From contig JAJCYI010000029.1 of the NCBI GenBank assembly GCA_029263015.1, forward strand, positions 1 through 49,729: DNA of 49,729 nt. The letters are read 5' to 3'. This stretch comes from Saprospiraceae bacterium. GTDB taxonomy: Bacteria > Bacteroidota > Bacteroidia > Chitinophagales > Saprospiraceae. How positions within the stretch are numbered: the first letter of the stretch is position 1; each line of letters opens with the position of its first letter. Shown one piece after another: positions 34,060 through 42,034 of this stretch. Made by a program: the position numbers and the translations under genes. Under the pieces are notes generated by a model. The model saw nothing but the letters and a program-made list of their open reading frames with translations. It did not search any database and was not told where the DNA came from.

Positions 34060-36972
34060 ATGGCAAACCAATCAGTTACTTTGGGAGTAAAAAGTAAAAA
34101 ATCAAAAGTAAAAAGTCAAACAAAGCAATCCATCGGCAAAAGCATTTTCATCAAAGGTGCGAGGGCAAATAATCTAAAAAACATTGACCTTGAAATCCCT
34201 AAGAACCAGTTGGTTGTGGTGACAGGGGTGTCTGGTAGCGGCAAGTCGTCCATCACAATGGATACACTCTATGCCGAAGGCCAACGCCGTTATGTGGAAA
34301 GCCTGAGCAGCTATGCCCGACAGTTTTTGGGCCGGATGAAAAAACCGGATGTCGATTATATAAAAGGAATTTGCCCAGCCATCGCCATCGAACAAAAGGT
34401 AAGCACCAGCAATGCCCGTTCAACGGTTGGCACCTTGACGGAAATTTATGATTACCTGCGTTTGCTTTATGCGCGGATTGGACGAACATTTTCACCAGTG
34501 TCAGGCCAGGAGGTGAAACGTCATTTTGTGACGGATGTAGTTGATTTTATTAAAAAGCAAAAGGAGGGAACAAAGGTGCAATTGTTCATTCCCCTTCCTG
34601 TGAAATACAAAGACCGCACGCTTGAACAGGAATTTAACCTGCTTTTGCAAAAAGGTTATACGCGTGTTTTTTGGGAAAATGAACTGAATCATATCCAGGA
34701 TATTTTAGAGGGCAATGAATTTGACCTAACTCAAACGCTAGACCATTATATTAAAGAGGACGTCCGAATCCTCATCGACCGATTTGTGGTGAAAAAAGGG
34801 GAGGAGGAAAACCAAAAACGCATTGCCGACTCTATTCAGACGGCTTTGTACGAGAGTGAAGGGGAGTGCCTTTTGACGGTGGACGATGGACAGCTGACAG
34901 CAAACGGTGAGGTACACCGTTTCAATACCCGCTTTGAGCTTGATGGCATTGAATTCCCTGAACCTAACCCTCAACTTTTCAATTTCAACAATCCTTATGG
35001 TGCCTGCCCAAAATGTGAGGGGTTCAGCAAGGTAATGGGCATTTCTGACAAAAAGGTAATTCCTGTGGCGTCCAAATCTGTGTTTGAAGGTGCTGTGGCC
35101 TGTTGGTCTGGTGAAAAATATGGCTTGTGGCTGGAGGAGTTCCTGAAAGTGGCACATAAGTTTGATTTTCCAGTTCATACTGCGTACCAGGATTTGACAA
35201 AAAAACAGCAGCGTTTGCTGTGGACTGGCAACCAACATTTCCATGGCATCAATGCCTTTTTTGAGGAACTTGAAGAGAAACTTTATAAAATACAAAACCG
35301 CGTCATGTTGGCTCGCTATCGAGGTCGCACGATTTGTCCTGTCTGCAATGGAGGGCGGTTGCGGCCTGAAGCTACCAATGTGAAAATCGGAGGCATGGCC
35401 ATCACCGATCTGGTAGATATGCCAATTGATGAGTTGTTGGCGTTTTTCAAAGAACTTGAAGATCCAAAATTAAAATTGCCAAATCCGCTTACTGAGAATG
35501 AAAAGTTAATTGCCAAACGATTGCTGTTCGAAGCTTCCAGTCGTTTGCTGTTCATGTGTGATGTTGGGCTTAAATATTTGACCCTAAATCGTTTATCGTC
35601 AACACTTTCTGGCGGTGAAACCCAGCGCATTAATCTGACAAGGACGCTTGGCAGCAACCTCACCGCCTCGATGTATATCCTCGACGAACCGAGTGTCGGG
35701 CTTCATCCCCGCGATACCAACCGACTCGTGGAAGTGCTGAAAAACCTGCGGGACATGGGCAATACCGTTGTGGTTGTGGAACACGAAGAGGATATTATCA
35801 GAAATGCAGACTACCTCATAGATATTGGTCCTGCGGCGGGCATCCACGGTGGGAAAGTCATTTTTGCCGGGCCATTTGAAAACATTTATAACGAAGCCAC
35901 AGAAAGCCTGACCACCAAGTACATGACTGGTCGCATGGAAATCGAGGTGCCAAGAATGCGGCGAAAGGCAGTAAAATGGTTGGAGCTTAAAGGATGCCGC
36001 CAGCACAACCTGAAGAAAATTGACGTCAAAATACCGCTCAACTGCCTAACTGTGGTCAGCGGTGTGAGTGGCAGCGGGAAAACCACACTTGTCAAAGATA
36101 TTCTTTATCCAGTGCTGAAAGCCCATTTTGACGAACCAACATCCAAAACGCCTGGGCAGCACAAAGAACTCACAGGCGATTTGAAAACGTTGACCCAGGT
36201 TGAAATGGTCAACCAACGACCAATTGGAAGGTCCAGCCGCTCCAACCCAGTGACTTATGTAAAGGCTTACGATACGATCCGCAACCTCATGGCGAACCAG
36301 CAGTTGAGTCGCATTCGCGGCTACAAACCTGGGTATTTTTCTTTTAATGTGGATGGTGGCCGCTGCGATGCTTGTCAAGGGGAAGGCGAGCAGGTCATCG
36401 AAATGCAATTCCTCGCCGATGTCCGCCTTGAATGTGAGGACTGCAAGGGCAAACGCTTCAAACCAGAAATGTTGGATGTGCGCTACAATGGTAAGGACAT
36501 CCACGAAGTCCTCAACCTGAGTGTCGAAGAAGCCCTCGAATTTTTTGCTGACCAAAAGGATATTGTCAAAAAACTCCAGCCGCTTTTTAATGTTGGCCTC
36601 GGCTATGTCAAACTCGGCCAAAGTAGCAGTACGCTTTCCGGCGGGGAGGCCCAGCGGGTCAAGCTCGCCAGTTTCCTCAACAAAGAACGGCGGGGAGAGC
36701 ACATCTTGTTCATTTTCGATGAACCGACTACAGGCCTGCATTTCCACGACATCCGCAAGCTGCTCGATGCGCTGAATGCTTTGATTGAAAATGGCCATAG
36801 CGTACTTGTTGTCGAGCACAATTTAGAAGTAATCAAATCTGCCGATTGGGTGGTTGACCTCGGGCCTGGTGGTGGCAAGGATGGCGGGGAACTGGTGGCA
36901 CAGGGCACGCCGGAGGAAGTGGCGAAGGTTAAGCGGAGCTGGACGGGGCAGTTTTTGAAAGGGAAGTTGTGA
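34060..36972 (+). CDS. uvrA: excinuclease ABC subunit A
   Basis: This 970-residue DNA-damage sensor of nucleotide excision repair binds DNA with UvrB. It has two ABC modules: Walker A GVSGSGKSS (near residue 56) and GVSGSGKTT (near 670), signatures TLSGGETQRI and TLSGGEAQRV, and Walker B YILDEPSVGLHP and FIFDEPTTGLHF. Zinc modules are visible in CPKCEGFSKV, CPVCNGGRLRPE and CDACQGEGEQV...CEDCKGKRF. Two stretches are odd. Residues 10-21 (Val-Lys-Ser-Lys-Lys-Ser-Lys...) and 273-284 (TVDDGQLTANGE) are coded by 35-base heptamer arrays, apparently inserted in frame. Both lie outside the catalytic motifs. Confidence 0.97.
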   Translation: MANQSVTLGVKSKKSKVKSQTKQSIGKSIFIKGARANNLKNIDLEIPKNQLVVVTGVSGSGKSSITMDTLYAEGQRRYVESLSSYARQFLGRMKKPDVDYIKGICPAIAIEQKVSTSNARSTVGTLTEIYDYLRLLYARIGRTFSPVSGQEVKRHFVTDVVDFIKKQKEGTKVQLFIPLPVKYKDRTLEQEFNLLLQKGYTRVFWENELNHIQDILEGNEFDLTQTLDHYIKEDVRILIDRFVVKKGEEENQKRIADSIQTALYESEGECLLTVDDGQLTANGEVHRFNTRFELDGIEFPEPNPQLFNFNNPYGACPKCEGFSKVMGISDKKVIPVASKSVFEGAVACWSGEKYGLWLEEFLKVAHKFDFPVHTAYQDLTKKQQRLLWTGNQHFHGINAFFEELEEKLYKIQNRVMLARYRGRTICPVCNGGRLRPEATNVKIGGMAITDLVDMPIDELLAFFKELEDPKLKLPNPLTENEKLIAKRLLFEASSRLLFMCDVGLKYLTLNRLSSTLSGGETQRINLTRTLGSNLTASMYILDEPSVGLHPRDTNRLVEVLKNLRDMGNTVVVVEHEEDIIRNADYLIDIGPAAGIHGGKVIFAGPFENIYNEATESLTTKYMTGRMEIEVPRMRRKAVKWLELKGCRQHNLKKIDVKIPLNCLTVVSGVSGSGKTTLVKDILYPVLKAHFDEPTSKTPGQHKELTGDLKTLTQVEMVNQRPIGRSSRSNPVTYVKAYDTIRNLMANQQLSRIRGYKPGYFSFNVDGGRCDACQGEGEQVIEMQFLADVRLECEDCKGKRFKPEMLDVRYNGKDIHEVLNLSVEEALEFFADQKDIVKKLQPLFNVGLGYVKLGQSSSTLSGGEAQRVKLASFLNKERRGEHILFIFDEPTTGLHFHDIRKLLDALNALIENGHSVLVVEHNLEVIKSADWVVDLGPGGGKDGGELVAQGTPEEVAKVKRSWTGQFLKGKL
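34086..34120 (+). repeat. in-frame heptamer array in the uvrA N-terminus
   Basis: Five in-phase units: AGTAAAA, AGTAAAA, AATCAAA, AGTAAAA, AGTCAAA. They code a lysine/serine-rich extension at residues 10-21. The same unit occurs outside the gene at 33981-33994 (AGTAAAA, AGTAGGC). Confidence 0.7.
34876..34910 (+). repeat. in-frame heptamer array inside uvrA
   Basis: Five in-phase units: ACGGTGG, ACGATGG, ACAGCTG, ACAGCAA, ACGGTGA. They code residues 273-284, between the end of a helical region and the block RFNTRFELDGIEF that is conserved in UvrA. Confidence 0.65.
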
Positions 36973-36995
36973 GTTGCAAGTTGCAAACTTGCAAC
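36973..36995. repeat. short palindrome, repeat family C, copy 1
   Basis: GTTGCAAGTT GCA AACTTGCAAC: 10-base perfect arms, 3-base loop, starting at the base after the uvrA stop codon. Further copies lie at 38488-38510 and 39639-39660. Confidence 0.75.
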
Positions 36996-37040
36996 AACAG
37001 CTTGTCCAAAGGTGTCACCTTTTTAGCTTGCTGAGATGGC

Positions 37041-37150
37041 ATTGCCTTGTATTTATTGCAAAATTGATGGCTTATTGCCTTGTTTTTTTTATATTTTTAT
37101 ATCATTATTGACTTGTATTTATCATAAAAAATAGATATTATTGCCTTGTA
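37041..37150 (+). repeat. four direct repeats with exact 33-bp spacing before the AAA ATPase gene
   Basis: A core ATTGCCTTGTA begins at 37041, 37074, 37107 and 37140, exactly 33 bases apart each time. The four cores are ATTGCCTTGTA, ATTGCCTTGTT, ATTGACTTGTA and ATTGCCTTGTA. The sequence between them is AT-rich and less conserved, though copies 1 and 3 share TTTAT after the core. The last core ends 12 bases before the ATG at 37162. The layout, about three helical turns per unit, is like an operator or iteron array. No binding protein is known. Confidence 0.75.
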
Positions 37151-37161
37151 AAAATAAGAAA

Positions 37162-38481
37162 ATGTATCTTAAAAGGCTGATAAATAATGTTTTAGAAGAA
37201 TGGAAGGTTGACCCCTACCGGAAACCAATCTTGCTGCGCGGTGCCCGGCAAGTAGGAAAGACGAGTGCCGTTCGGGAATTGAGCAAATCTTTCGAGGATT
37301 ATCTCGAAATCAATTTTGAGGCAAACAAGGAAGCCCATACTGCATTCGAGGGTAGCCTGTCTGCCGCCGAATTGGTGGAAAAGCTCATCAATTTTTCTGA
37401 CCGCCCCATAGAACCGGGCAAAACCTTGCTCTTTTTCGATGAAATACAAGCCTGCCCCAACGCCATACGTTCCCTCCGTTTTTTTTACGAAGACATGCCC
37501 GAACTTCATGTCATTGCCGCAGGTTCCTTGCTGGAGTTTGCTCTTTCCGAAATCCCCTCTTACGGTGTTGGCCGCATACGGTCTATTTTTATGTACCCCC
37601 TTTCTTTTGAAGAATTTTTGCTGGCGCTGGACCTTGGCCGCTTGCTTGCATTAAAAAACGAAGCTGTGCCAACGGCCCCTTTACATGCTGTATTCCATGA
37701 CAAATTGAACGAGCTTTTAGTGAAATTCATATTGCTGGGTGGCATGCCCCAGGTCATCGCTATTTATGTACAAACAAAGGACTTCAGTCGCTGCCGTGCT
37801 ATTCTTGACGACATCATCATTTCCTTCCGGGATGATTTTGCCAAATATAAAAAACGGGTGCCCATCTCTCGCATTCGTGAGGTATTTGAATCGGTAGTAA
37901 ACCAGGCAGGCGGTAAGTTCATTTATAGAAAAGCCGCGATAAATGCAAACCATGATCAAATCAAAGAAGCACTGGATTTATTGACCATGGCGGGCCTAGT
38001 CATCCCGGTCACACATACCTCTGCAAATGGCTTTCCGCTTGGTGCAGAAGTAAACCCCAAAAAACAGAAAATGCTTCTTTTCGATACGGGCATATTTCTC
38101 CGCATACTGAACCTCGATATCCGGGACATGCTATTTACCAAAGAATTTTCCATCATCAACAAAGGCAATGTGGCTGAACAATATGTCGGTTTGGAAATAT
38201 TGAAAGCAGCGCCTCCCAATCGCATGGAATATCTATATTATTGGCATCGGGAAGCCAAAAGCAGCAATGCGGAAGTGGATTATGTCATCATGCGAGAAAA
38301 TGAAATTGTGCCCATCGAAGTAAAAGCTGGGACCAAAGGGGCGATGCAGAGCATGTTCCTGTTCTTGGAGGAAAAAAAACGCGATGTTGGCATACGCGTT
38401 TCTATGGAGAATTTTTCGGAATATGATAGGGTGGAGGTTTATCCCTTGTATGGAGTGGGGAATATTTTTAGGGACAGATAA
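37162..38481 (+). CDS. AAA ATPase with DUF4143 domain
   Basis: The 439-residue protein has Walker A GARQVGKTS (Lys33), Walker B LLFFDEIQ (about 95-102), and a sensor-like Ser in IAAGSLLEFAL followed by MYPLSFEEFL. These are hallmarks of the 'ATP-binding protein, DUF4143' family. The C-terminal domain (about 290-430) has the PD-(D/E)xK-like string SSNAEVDYVIMRENEIVPIEVKAGTKG, with Asp, then Glu-x-Lys. The family is abundant, often transferred, and suspected to have DNA-related or defence roles, but no biochemical role is agreed. Start ATG 37162 is chosen over an in-frame TTG inside the fourth repeat. Family C palindromes lie on both sides of the gene. Confidence 0.9.
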   Translation: MYLKRLINNVLEEWKVDPYRKPILLRGARQVGKTSAVRELSKSFEDYLEINFEANKEAHTAFEGSLSAAELVEKLINFSDRPIEPGKTLLFFDEIQACPNAIRSLRFFYEDMPELHVIAAGSLLEFALSEIPSYGVGRIRSIFMYPLSFEEFLLALDLGRLLALKNEAVPTAPLHAVFHDKLNELLVKFILLGGMPQVIAIYVQTKDFSRCRAILDDIIISFRDDFAKYKKRVPISRIREVFESVVNQAGGKFIYRKAAINANHDQIKEALDLLTMAGLVIPVTHTSANGFPLGAEVNPKKQKMLLFDTGIFLRILNLDIRDMLFTKEFSIINKGNVAEQYVGLEILKAAPPNRMEYLYYWHREAKSSNAEVDYVIMRENEIVPIEVKAGTKGAMQSMFLFLEEKKRDVGIRVSMENFSEYDRVEVYPLYGVGNIFRDR

Positions 38482-38487
38482 CTATTG

Positions 38488-38510
38488 GCTGCAAGTTGTA
38501 AACTTGCAAC
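38488..38510. repeat. short palindrome, repeat family C, copy 2
   Basis: GCTGCAAGTT GTA AACTTGCAAC, one mismatch in the arms, 7 bases after the AAA ATPase gene. Confidence 0.7.
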
Positions 38511-38584
38511 GGCAATATTGATTGCCGCCAAGTTTTCACAAAATCTAAATTTGCCATACAGCAAATCAATTAGCAATCACCATT

Positions 38585-39622
38585 TCACATCATAAATCGC
38601 CCCATCATTCCTTCCCGCACTTCATTGAACTCATCCAGGTCGGGTTCAAAAATCAGTTCGATGCCCAGGGCCTGGGTGATCGGCTCCACTGCATCGTAGG
38701 CCAGGCCTGAATTGACGACCAACTGCTCTGGGATAATTTCTATTTCGTGCAGTTGCTCAAAAAAAGCAGGTTCAAATTCCCGGTCAAATTCTTTAGGGGT
38801 AAATAGTTTGAACCCCAAGATAAAAGAGGAGCCGTAGGCAATCCACATTGCAATTTTGGAAAAAAATGGACGGGTCTCTTCCGGTCCTTCAAGAATGGGA
38901 CTCGGCATGTAATCGAGGGAAAAACATATAGCTGCTTTTTCCCGCTTCAGTTCTTTTTTGGCCCGGTTCACTAAAAAGGAATTGACTTCCCTCATCGGCG
39001 GCTCCTCCCATTCCGGCTCTGGCAGGTTGCTGTCTTTCCAGGTTAGATTCCCGTTTTGCCCGGAAGGGGTTCTCACCAGCATCCGGCCTTTTGTGTCCTT
39101 TAGGGTTTCCTCATCTTCCCGAAAGCGTTTTGCAACTTCTATAGCTTGTTGGAGGCAATGCGTCATAAATGCCGCCTGCCTGTCGGTCATGTAATGGGGC
39201 AGGTAGCCCGGCGACATATCCCGTGCTTGCACCCATTGGTTGTGGCCCCGGAACTTCAATCCCAGGCTTTTGAAAACAGCACGGTCAGTCTTGTCCACTT
39301 CGTTGCGGTCAACAAATTCAACTTTCAGGATTTTCTGATCCAAGCCCAGAGCAAGCTCGTCGGTTTCAGAAAGATTTTCGCCAGCATTGGCAACCAGCCT
39401 TGCGTAAGAATGGTAGCCCTCCTCGCCAGGGTAGCAGCCGAGTGCGAACACTTGCCCGGCAGCACCCATGATGCAGCACCACCCGATTTCGCCGCTAACC
39501 GGGTCTTCCACCCCAAAGATGTCGGAGTCGTACATCCATTCCCAGGGGGCAAGGTCGCTGAAAACGGTGGCGGCTTGGTAGAGGTCCTCCCAGGTTTTGC
39601 GGTTGGCGGCGGTGATTTTCAT
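38585..39622 (-). CDS. hypothetical protein, DUF7309/DUF6930-like
   Basis: The 345-residue protein has no signal peptide. The N-terminal part (WEDLYQAATVFSDLAPWEWMYDSDIFGVEDP, then GWCCIMGAAGQVFALGCYPGEEGYHSY) looks like the DUF7309/DUF6930 protein group, a predicted alpha/beta fold with no known function; this is from memory. The C-terminal half (RPFFSKIAMWIAYGSSFILGF, PEQLVVNSGLAYDAVEPITQALGIEL) is also typical of that group. ATG 39622 is preferred; an upstream in-frame ATG adds 10 residues coded by the family C palindrome region. Confidence 0.7.
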   Translation of the reverse strand: MKITAANRKTWEDLYQAATVFSDLAPWEWMYDSDIFGVEDPVSGEIGWCCIMGAAGQVFALGCYPGEEGYHSYARLVANAGENLSETDELALGLDQKILKVEFVDRNEVDKTDRAVFKSLGLKFRGHNQWVQARDMSPGYLPHYMTDRQAAFMTHCLQQAIEVAKRFREDEETLKDTKGRMLVRTPSGQNGNLTWKDSNLPEPEWEEPPMREVNSFLVNRAKKELKREKAAICFSLDYMPSPILEGPEETRPFFSKIAMWIAYGSSFILGFKLFTPKEFDREFEPAFFEQLHEIEIIPEQLVVNSGLAYDAVEPITQALGIELIFEPDLDEFNEVREGMMGRFMM

Positions 39623-39638
39623 GGTTGCAAGTGTTTTG

Positions 39639-39660
39639 GTTGCAAGTTTCAAACTTGCAA
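39639..39660. repeat. short palindrome, repeat family C, copy 3
   Basis: GTTGCAAGTTT C AAACTTGCAA, 16 bases upstream of the start of the DUF7309-like gene on the minus strand. The rest of the gap to 39969 has an 8-base inverted repeat TATTTTCC / GGAAAATA at about 39728-39750, a GC-rich patch near 39780-39800 and no gene. Confidence 0.65.
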
Positions 39661-39969
39661 AAACGGTGAAACGATAATAAAAAGTAAAGCTAAATCCGTT
39701 TTGGTATTTTTTTCATCAAAACACTTATATTTTCCCATTGCAGGAAAATATTTTGACAAGTTGATTCCGGTAAAATTCTCGCCTGCAGGCCGGCGGGCGT
39801 GCAATCCTTTGGCTAAGGAAATATGGCACAGGTATATATTGATGTCCCTCAACCCCTTATGAATTAGCTTCCCAGCAAGGCAACCCTTTTCCCGTTCATC
39901 CGTATTTTATTCCCGCTACATGGGCTACCAAATTTGTAAATCCCATTTCACCAACGCTACCGCAATTTA

Positions 39970-40824
39970 ATGAAATCTGCTGAAATAAACGATGTGTCGA
40001 GGAGATTGCTACCCATAGTGGTCGGTGTGTTGGTATTTCTTTTGATCGTTTATTTTTGGATCACTTCCATTAAATTCGTTCCACAAATCGCTGATAATTT
40101 TTTTCCTGCCGTTAATAATAAAACCCCGACTTATGGAGAAGTAGGCGAAATGTTCGGGGCAGTGAGTGCGCTTTTTTCTGGACTTACCACCTTTTTTGTT
40201 ATTATTTTATTTTGGCGACAACGTACAGATAAAAAGCAACAGCAGGTAGAATTAAAACAAACAAAAATTGATTTTGAAATAAACCGGATAAATCATTTAA
40301 TTATTAATCAAATAAACCGGATCGACCATTTAATAGAAACATTGTCATTTCAAGATGGGGAATTAAACGAATATGAAGGAACTTTCGGAATCGATTTTTT
40401 CAATTCTGTTTTGCACCGCGATAAAATAAATAGATTTAAAAATGGCGAAGCTGTTGGGCAACAGGAGGAGGAACTTGTTTTCCAGAATTTCAGTAGCCTG
40501 AAAAAATTACTTGTCGTAATTGCACAAAGCAACCAGACGATTGAAGACCAAATTAAAATATCGAAAATTGAAAACGGTTCAAGGGAGCAATTATATGCTA
40601 TATTTTTAAGAAATCTCGGAGCATCCTTGCTCGTTATGATGCGGAAATTAGAAGCCTTTACAACGGTGATTATTAATAACGTGGAAGGCTATCAACACAC
40701 TTCGTTGTGTTTTGAAAATCCTATTTTTATTATCTCCGAATTAAGTGCGGATTTTTTCCATAAAGTAGAAAAAAACTGCCAAGGTGAATTGATTGAAAGA
40801 ATAATCCCTGAGCCAATGGTTTGA
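39970..40824 (+). CDS. two-TM membrane protein resembling putative phage abortive-infection (AbiC-like) proteins
   Basis: Encodes 284 residues with two membrane helices (about 13-32 and 62-85) separated by TPTYGEVGEMFGAVSALFSGLTTF. That stretch, with its GxxGEMFGAxxALFSGL pattern, is followed by a charged coiled coil (RTDKKQQQVELKQTKIDFEINRINHLI). This layout is that of the 'putative phage abortive infection protein' group. The cytoplasmic C-terminal domain is helical and shows no catalytic motif. The defence role is inferred from the family label only; no phage-defence partner is adjacent. It stands alone, convergent with an OmpA gene. Confidence 0.65.
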   Translation: MKSAEINDVSRRLLPIVVGVLVFLLIVYFWITSIKFVPQIADNFFPAVNNKTPTYGEVGEMFGAVSALFSGLTTFFVIILFWRQRTDKKQQQVELKQTKIDFEINRINHLIINQINRIDHLIETLSFQDGELNEYEGTFGIDFFNSVLHRDKINRFKNGEAVGQQEEELVFQNFSSLKKLLVVIAQSNQTIEDQIKISKIENGSREQLYAIFLRNLGASLLVMMRKLEAFTTVIINNVEGYQHTSLCFENPIFIISELSADFFHKVEKNCQGELIERIIPEPMV

Positions 40825-40862
40825 ATTTTGGAAATTGAGATATTAGAAACCTGGAGATAATT

Positions 40863-40906
40863 AATTTCCAATTTCTCAATTTCTAATTTCTCAATTTCCA
40901 ATTTCG
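40863..40906. repeat. AATTTC(C/T) heptamer/octamer array
   Basis: Units AATTTCC, AATTTCTC, AATTTCT, AATTTCTC, AATTTCC, AATTTCG in direct order, in the convergent gap between the AbiC-like gene and the OmpA gene end at 40910. Same unit as at 21761 and 29620. Confidence 0.8.
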
Positions 40907-40909
40907 CCC

Positions 40910-41698
40910 TTACCCACTCACCGCTGGCGCTTCCAATAATTTAAAAAACTGATCCAGTTTTGGTGTGATGACAATTTCTGTGCGGCGATTGATGCTGCGG
41001 CCAGTTTCCGAATCGTTATCTGCTTTTGGAATATATTCAGAACGCCCTGCTGCTGTCATTCTCGTAGGATCAACGTAATGTTCTTGTTCTAAAAAACGAA
41101 CCACCGAAGTTGCCCTCTTTGCGCTCAAATCCCAATTGTCAGTTGTGCATGCATTTTCGATCGGCACATTGTCTGTGTGTCCCTCAACGATAATGTCGAG
41201 TTGGTCGTGGTCGTTAATGATGACTGCTATTTTGCCCAGTACTTCTTCGGCCTGACTATTGATTTTGGAGCTACCGGATTTAAACAGCATTTTGTCAGAA
41301 ATAGAAACATGCACCAGCCCGCCCCTCACTTCAACAAATACATCTTCGTCATTGATGTCAAATAATGACCGTTTTAAATTCATTACCAACGCCATGTTTA
41401 GAGAATCTTTGGATTGCATCTGGGCAGTTAGGTTTTGAATAAACCCATATTGTTGCGAAAGTGATTTTAGTGATTCATGGATGCTTTCCGCACCCGTTTT
41501 ACTGACAATGGAAAGATCGGCCATGCGCTCGAGCAGACTGGTATTTGTATTTTGTAAATTATTCACCTGCTCTTCCAAAAAAGTAACTTCTTGCTTTTTT
41601 AAGGCGAGCTGATTTTTCAGATTTTTGATTTTGTCTTTATTACAAGAGGTGAAAAAAATAATGATTAAAAAGGAAATTAAAACCGGTTGCTTTTTCAT
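40910..41698 (-). CDS. OmpA-family peptidoglycan-binding lipoprotein
   Basis: The 262-residue protein has a lipoprotein signal (MKKQ..., Cys19 in FFTSCNKD), a coiled-coil stalk (about 25-60: NLKNQLALKKQEVTFLEEQVNNL) and a C-terminal OmpA domain (about 140-250). The OmpA domain has IIVEGHTDNVPI, NWDLSAKRATSVVRFL and GRSEYIPKADNDSETGRSINRRTEI, which bind diaminopimelate of the cell wall. It anchors the outer membrane to peptidoglycan. The motor-like 'KMLFKSGSSKINSQAEEVL' opening is usual for the domain. Confidence 0.93.
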   Translation of the reverse strand: MKKQPVLISFLIIIFFTSCNKDKIKNLKNQLALKKQEVTFLEEQVNNLQNTNTSLLERMADLSIVSKTGAESIHESLKSLSQQYGFIQNLTAQMQSKDSLNMALVMNLKRSLFDINDEDVFVEVRGGLVHVSISDKMLFKSGSSKINSQAEEVLGKIAVIINDHDQLDIIVEGHTDNVPIENACTTDNWDLSAKRATSVVRFLEQEHYVDPTRMTAAGRSEYIPKADNDSETGRSINRRTEIVITPKLDQFFKLLEAPAVSG

Positions 41699-41938
41699 GA
41701 TTAATGTTTTTAGGAATATGCTTTTTAGATCGGAGCAATCTAAAAAGACATTGGAATAAATAAATTGGCAGGTAGAAGTTGTTTTAATAAATAACCGGAT
41801 TGAAATTAAAAGAGAAATTAAAATAATAAGTAAAAGAGAGGCTGTTTTTCATTTTCATTTCGATTTTAATTAAAAGGTGGTGTATCCTCGAAAGGTTCAC
41901 AATTGGAAGTTTGAAAAATGATGGTGTGCCTGAAACAA

Positions 41939-41971
41939 AGAAGCGACGCTTTTCTAAAAAGCGTCGCTTCT
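41939..41971 (-). terminator. palindrome of repeat family A, probable terminator of the giant gene
   Basis: AGAAGCGACGCTTTT CTA AAAAGCGTCGCTTCT: 15-base perfect arms with a 3-base loop, 64 bases past the end of the 2012-residue gene. Second copy of the hairpin at 6752-6784. The remainder of the gap 41699-42034 is AT-rich with nothing recognised. Confidence 0.65.
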
Positions 41972-42034
41972 AATCTGCAAACCCTATTGTAAGAGGATGC
42001 ATCGGAAAACCAAAAGCCAAAAAACCTCCTCCCG

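Noticed and set aside
36046-36819. Open frame of 257 codons on the minus strand inside uvrA
   Set aside because: uvrA is full length with all its motifs in the plus frame; the antisense frame is a by-product of codon bias.
37041-37161. Regularly spaced direct repeats that could be read as a small CRISPR array
   Set aside because: The conserved core is only 11 bases, the unit is 33 bases in total, the intervening sequence is short and AT-rich, and there are no cas genes in the window.
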